Origin: Limnohabitans sp. | GTDB lineage: Bacteria; Pseudomonadota; Gammaproteobacteria; Burkholderiales; Burkholderiaceae_C | DNA length: 9,431 bases | NCBI GenBank assembly: GCA_024641725.1 | Contig: JAHECM010000061.1 | Location: 1-9,431, forward strand | Direction: 5' to 3' | In this document: positions 6,502 through 9,431 of the stretch, piece after piece | Numbering within the stretch: position 1 is the first letter of the stretch | Layout: every line of letters begins with the position of its first letter | Made by a program: the position numbers and the translations under genes | The notes under the pieces: generated by a model | What the model was told of the DNA's origin: nothing | What the model saw: only the letters and a program-made list of their open reading frames with translations | Database searches by the model: none

Positions 6502-7434
6502 ATGATCGACACTTGGCAGCAAGCCCTCCCCCACGGCATCACCTTGAGCTGCCGTGCCAGCGGTCACAAGGGCCGCCCGGTGTTGATGTTCCTGCACGGT
6601 TTTCCTGAAGCCGCTTTTGTGTGGGACGACTTGCTCGAACACTTTGCCCGCCCCGAAAACGGCGGCTACCGCTGCATCGCCCCCAACTTGCGCGGCTACG
6701 AACACTCCAGCGCCCCGGACGATGTGCGCGCCTACCGGGCCAAATTTTTGGTGCAAGACGTGCTCGCCCTGATCGACGCCGAATGCGGCGCAGGCCCACT
6801 GGCCGCCCTGGTGGCGCACGACTGGGGGGGCGCTGTGGCCTGGAGTCTGGCCAACCAACACCCGACGCGCCTGCGCCAACTGGTCATCGTCAATTCGCCG
6901 CATCCCGGGCCTTTTTTGCACGCTTTGAAGCACGACCCGGCCCAACAAGCGGCCAGCGCGTACATGAACTTTTTGGTGCAGCCAGACGCCGCAGCGCAGC
7001 TGTCGCACAACAACTTTTCGAAGCTGTTGGGCTTTTTGCGCGGCCACTCAGAAGGGGATGTCGCTGCGCAGGGCGACACCGACTCTGCACTCTGGCTCAC
7101 CGATGCGCTGGCCGAGCGCTACCGCACGGTGTGGCGGCAAAGCCTGCAAGGCGGGCTCAACTATTACCGGGCTTCGCCCCTGCGTCCGGCCACGGCGCAA
7201 GACGACAGCCTCCTGCAGATTGAACTGCCCGACGAGACCCTGCACATCCCCATGCCCACGCTGGTGCTGTGGGCGCAAGACGACCTGGCCCTGCTGCCCT
7301 GCCTCACCCAAGGGCTGGCGCAGCACATTCCAGATCTGCGGCTGGTGACGATAGAGGGTGCAACGCACTGGGTGGTGCACGAGCAACCCGCTCGCGTGAT
7401 CGCCGAAATCTCGGCGTTCCTGCAGCCGCAGTAA
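6502..7434 (+). CDS. Alpha/beta hydrolase of the epoxide hydrolase type
   Basis: Encodes 310 residues with a complete alpha/beta-hydrolase triad. The oxyanion motif HGFPE is at 32-36. The nucleophile is Asp107 in VAHDWGG, not Ser, which places it with epoxide hydrolases and haloalkane or haloacid dehalogenases. The acid is probably Asp261 in LWAQDD and the base His289 in GATHW. A cap domain lies between about 135 and 250; Tyr154 (SAYMNF) and Tyr221/Tyr222 (LNYYRASPLR) are placed like the ring-opening tyrosine pair of epoxide hydrolases, so an epoxide hydrolase is more likely than a dehalogenase. The real substrate cannot be read from sequence. No signal peptide, so cytoplasmic. ATG at 6502 with AAGG 6 nt upstream; 13 bp after engB, likely the same operon. 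It converges on the acyltransferase genes with a 9-bp gap. Confidence 0.85.
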   Translation: MIDTWQQALPHGITLSCRASGHKGRPVLMFLHGFPEAAFVWDDLLEHFARPENGGYRCIAPNLRGYEHSSAPDDVRAYRAKFLVQDVLALIDAECGAGPLAALVAHDWGGAVAWSLANQHPTRLRQLVIVNSPHPGPFLHALKHDPAQQAASAYMNFLVQPDAAAQLSHNNFSKLLGFLRGHSEGDVAAQGDTDSALWLTDALAERYRTVWRQSLQGGLNYYRASPLRPATAQDDSLLQIELPDETLHIPMPTLVLWAQDDLALLPCLTQGLAQHIPDLRLVTIEGATHWVVHEQPARVIAEISAFLQPQ

Positions 7435-7443
7435 ACCCCAGCG

Positions 7444-8310
7444 TCAGTAAACGCCCGGCTCGCCCTCGGGCCGGGTCTTGAAGCGGCGGTGAACCCAGTG
7501 GTACTGCTCGGGCATGGTGCGGATGTAGCCTTCAAGCCACTGGTTCATGCGGCGCGTATCGGCCACCAGGTCTTCACTCGGAAATTGGTCCAAAGGCGCA
7601 TGCGCCTCAATGCTGTAGCCCGTGGGCGTCATGCGCGTGACCACCGGCACCACGCGGGCCCCCGTCACACGGGCCATGCGAGGCAACGACGGCATGGTGG
7701 CCGTCTGCGGCACGCCCATGAAGGGCACAAAAATCGACTCTTCACGCCCAAAGTCCATGTCCGGCGACAGGTGCAGGGGCTCGCCCCGTTTGAGCCCGGC
7801 CAAAATTTGGCGCATGCCTTTGTGCCTGAAATACGGCTTCACATTGTTCGTGCGCTCGCGCCCTGAGCGCACCCATTGCTCCACCACGGGGCTGGACTGC
7901 GCCACAAAAATAAACGCCACCGGCTCGGGCATCTGCAGGGCCACCGCCATGCCGCCGGCGTCCAAACCCACAAAGTGCGGGGCAAAAATGACCAGCGGCC
8001 CCGGCGCCATCAGGGCCGGCATGTCGCCCGTCCAGTGCAAACGCGCACGCACCACAGCCAGCGGCGCATGCCACAGCCAAGCTCGGTCCAACACCGACTG
8101 GCCAAACGCCACGAAATGGCGGTACGCCAACACGCGGCGCTGCGCGGGGCTGAGTTCAGGAAAGCACAAACCCAAATTGACCCACACAATGTGCCGCCGC
8201 GCACGCGCGCCATGCCACAGCACCCAGCCCAGGCCATGCCCCAGCGCCCGCACCCAAGACAGCGGAAGCACCGCAAACAAACGCATCAACGCGATCAATA
8301 CATGCGCCAC
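7444..8310 (-). CDS. LpxL/LpxM-type lysophospholipid (lipid A) acyltransferase, second of the tandem pair
   Basis: A member of the HtrB/LpxL family, which transfers a secondary acyl chain from acyl-ACP to the lipid A precursor at the inner membrane. With the GTG start at 8310 it has 288 residues. A hydrophobic N-terminal anchor (LIALMRLFAVLPLSWV) is followed by the catalytic HX4D motif HFVGLD (His112, Asp117), the region DMDFGREESIFVPF, and the family-typical end QYHWVHRRFKTRPEGE. The longest frame starts at an ATG at 8355 (303 residues) but would overlap the preceding gene by 32 nt and has no spaced ribosome site, whereas the GTG at 8310 has AAAAAGG 7 nt upstream and lies 13 nt after the upstream stop, so I prefer it. 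Same strand and operon as the gene at 8324-9151; paralogous to it. Which acyl position or chain it uses is unknown. Confidence 0.85.
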   Translation of the reverse strand: MAHVLIALMRLFAVLPLSWVRALGHGLGWVLWHGARARRHIVWVNLGLCFPELSPAQRRVLAYRHFVAFGQSVLDRAWLWHAPLAVVRARLHWTGDMPALMAPGPLVIFAPHFVGLDAGGMAVALQMPEPVAFIFVAQSSPVVEQWVRSGRERTNNVKPYFRHKGMRQILAGLKRGEPLHLSPDMDFGREESIFVPFMGVPQTATMPSLPRMARVTGARVVPVVTRMTPTGYSIEAHAPLDQFPSEDLVADTRRMNQWLEGYIRTMPEQYHWVHRRFKTRPEGEPGVY

Positions 8311-8323
8311 AGGCCAGCCTTTT

Positions 8324-9151
8324 TCATTCGGAACGCGGTTGTTTGTAGCGGGCATAACCCCACAGGTACTGGCCGGGCTGACGGCGGATCACTTGCTCCA
8401 TGGCTTGGTTGATCTGCACCACCGCCACGTCCAGATCGCCCGACAGTGCGTGCCCCAGTCCGCTGGTGTGCAGCCGGTACCCCCGACCCCAAGGCAAGCG
8501 CTCGCCCCAAATCACCACCACTCGGGCCCCGGTTTGCAAGGCCAATCGGGCCGCCAAGGTCATGGTGTAAGCCGGTTTGCCAAAAAATGGGGCCCACTGG
8601 CCCATGCCCTCAGGGGGCACCTGGTCAGGCAACAGGCCCACGGCACGCCCAGCACGCAAAGCCTTGATCATCTGGCGCACCCCCGCCAAATTGGTGGGCA
8701 CAGCCTCCAGGCCCGGCCGATTGCGGGCCGTGGCCATGACATCGCCCAAATCTGCCCGGCGCGCAGGCCGGTACAGCACGGTGAGCGGTCCATGCTCGGC
8801 CGAAAATCGGGCCGCCAAAGCTTGCGCCGTGATCTCAAAACACCCGAGGTGCGGGGTCAAGAACAACACCCCTTGGCCACTGGCATACGCCTCCACAGCA
8901 GCCCGGTCATCGGCCCACTGCACTGGGGCGGGACGCCCAAACCACAAGCGCGGCAGCTCGCTCGACATGGCCCCGGCGTGCCCCACCGCAGCGGCCACGC
9001 GGCCCATGCCCCAACCGGCCTGCCGCGCATTGGCCACAAAGCGGCGCCGGTAGGTGGACGACAGCAACCAAGCCAGCCAGCCCGCAGCATGCCCCAACAG
9101 GTGCAAGAGCCACAAAGGCCAACGGCTGAAAAAACGGAACCAAAAAAGCAT
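8324..9151 (-). CDS. LpxL/LpxM-type lysophospholipid (lipid A) acyltransferase, first of the tandem pair
   Basis: Encodes 275 residues from the ATG at 9151. The N-terminus is a hydrophobic anchor (MLFWFRFFSRWPLWLLHLLG), the catalytic HX4E motif is HLGCFE (His101, Glu106), and the acyl-acceptor region includes LLPDQVPPEGMG and PFFGKPAYTMT; the end YLWGYARYK is typical of LpxL/LpxM proteins. The open frame extends ten codons upstream to a TTG at 9181, but the ATG gives the usual family N-terminus. A weak CAGGG lies 10 nt or so further upstream than ideal, so start strength is doubtful. It precedes the second acyltransferase on the same strand, and is divergent from groES across a region of about 190 bp. 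The two paralogs differ in the acidic catalytic residue (Glu here, Asp in the other), which could reflect different roles, but this is inference. Confidence 0.87.
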   Translation of the reverse strand: MLFWFRFFSRWPLWLLHLLGHAAGWLAWLLSSTYRRRFVANARQAGWGMGRVAAAVGHAGAMSSELPRLWFGRPAPVQWADDRAAVEAYASGQGVLFLTPHLGCFEITAQALAARFSAEHGPLTVLYRPARRADLGDVMATARNRPGLEAVPTNLAGVRQMIKALRAGRAVGLLPDQVPPEGMGQWAPFFGKPAYTMTLAARLALQTGARVVVIWGERLPWGRGYRLHTSGLGHALSGDLDVAVVQINQAMEQVIRRQPGQYLWGYARYKQPRSE

Positions 9152-9206
9152 GGGGGGGATTTTGCCCTGAACTCCATTCAAACCGAGGTCAATGCGCGAG
9201 CAGCTC

Positions 9207-9234
9207 TTGAAACGGCCACAAATGCCCTTATCAT
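9207..9234 (+). promoter_or_regulatory. groES promoter, sigma70-like
   Basis: TTGAAA (9207-9212), 16-nt spacer, TATCAT (9229-9234). The -10 box touches the first base of the CIRCE element, the usual arrangement for HrcA control: repressor bound at CIRCE would block transcription start. The CTTGAA -35 also resembles the sigma32 consensus, but no clear CCCCAT-type -10 is present at the right distance. Confidence 0.55.
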
Positions 9235-9260
9235 TAGCACTCGATGGGGATGAGTGCTAA
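9234..9260. promoter_or_regulatory. CIRCE element, HrcA operator
   Basis: A perfect inverted repeat TTAGCACTC-N9-GAGTGCTAA (arms 9234-9242 and 9252-9260), matching the CIRCE consensus exactly. CIRCE is bound by the repressor HrcA, which releases it on heat shock when GroE is occupied by unfolded protein. Here it lies 79 bp before the groES start and would fall at the 5' end of the transcript. Confidence 0.97.
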
Positions 9261-9283
9261 CACCACCCCCACAAAGTCAATAG

Positions 9284-9300
9284 GTGTCAACGTTTGGCAC
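9284..9300. repeat. Imperfect inverted repeat in the groES leader
   Basis: GTGTCAA-CGT-TTGGCAC: 7-bp arms with one mismatch, which in RNA is a G-U wobble so the hairpin is fully paired. It lies 24 bp downstream of CIRCE and 39 bp before the groES start. On the minus strand its left half reads TTGACA (9290-9285), a perfect -35 box that could serve the divergent acyltransferase genes, though no good -10 follows. Function unknown. Confidence 0.35.
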
Positions 9301-9339
9301 TTTTGTTTTCCAACCCTTGTTTCAAATCCAGGAGATTCC

Positions 9340-9431
9340 ATGAAACTGCGTCCTTTGGGCGATCGCGTGATCGTCAAGCGTATCGAAAGCGAAACCAAAA
9401 CAGCCTCGGGCATCGTGATCCCCGACTCGGC
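9340..9431 (+). CDS. groES: GroES, 10 kDa co-chaperonin (5' part only)
   Basis: Partial gene: the first 30 codons are present and the rest lies beyond the window. The protein begins MKLRPLGDRVIVKRIESE and continues through KTASGIVIPDSA, the highly conserved N-terminus of Cpn10. GroES caps the GroEL ring and is required for protein folding in the cytoplasm. A strong AGGAG (9330-9334) lies 5 nt before the ATG. It is controlled by the CIRCE element upstream; groEL is expected directly downstream, outside the window. Confidence 0.97.
   Translation, partial: MKLRPLGDRVIVKRIESETKTASGIVIPDS

Noticed and set aside
7454..7475. Inverted repeat CCCGGC...GCCGGG at the convergent ends of the hydrolase and acyltransferase genes
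   Set aside because: It lies inside the acyltransferase coding end, has a 10-nt loop and no T tract on either strand, so I do not call it a terminator.
7622..9253. Plus-strand open frame of 543 codons
   Set aside because: It is antisense to both acyltransferases and runs into the CIRCE region. The composition is that of a shadow frame, without domains or a ribosome site.
1..9431. A mobile element, defence system or other new accessory system
   Set aside because: Every long coding region belongs to a recognised housekeeping or metabolic family, intergenic gaps are short, and there are no transposase, integrase, direct-repeat or CRISPR-like patterns.

Overview
The window is an ordinary, gene-dense stretch of chromosome, most likely from a betaproteobacterium of the Burkholderiales (Comamonadaceae-like). 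The clues are the visibly high GC content, a cytochrome c4 next to engB, a system II (ResB/CcsA) cytochrome c maturation pair followed by msrP-msrQ, and a perfect CIRCE element in front of groES. I see no insertion sequence, phage gene, CRISPR array, tRNA or rRNA.

Left part (1-5666, all minus strand). Read in the direction of transcription it holds a diheme cytochrome c4, then an intrinsic terminator, then resB overlapping ccsA/resC by ATGA. After a gap of about 108 bp with a weak candidate promoter come msrP (Tat-exported molybdoenzyme) and msrQ (heme membrane partner, cut by the window edge). These genes share an envelope theme: ResB/CcsA export heme and attach it to periplasmic c-type cytochromes such as the cytochrome c4, and MsrPQ repairs oxidised methionines of periplasmic proteins.

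Middle (5667-7434, plus strand). A short divergent intergenic region with a sigma70-like promoter leads into engB (ribosome-assembly GTPase) and, 13 bp later, an alpha/beta hydrolase with an Asp nucleophile of the epoxide-hydrolase type.

Right part (7444-9431). Two tandem LpxL/LpxM-type acyltransferases lie on the minus strand, converging on the hydrolase with a 9-bp gap. Divergent from them is groES, cut by the window edge, behind a perfect CIRCE operator overlapping its promoter.

I did not find a new biological system. The points most worth checking are small: an 18-codon reading frame that bridges msrP and msrQ with overlapping stops and starts (TGATG and ATGA); a composite hairpin plus terminator after the cytochrome c4 gene that leaves the resB promoter unexplained; a second, imperfect dyad downstream of CIRCE in the groES leader; and start codons of both acyltransferases that are probably internal to the longest reading frame.
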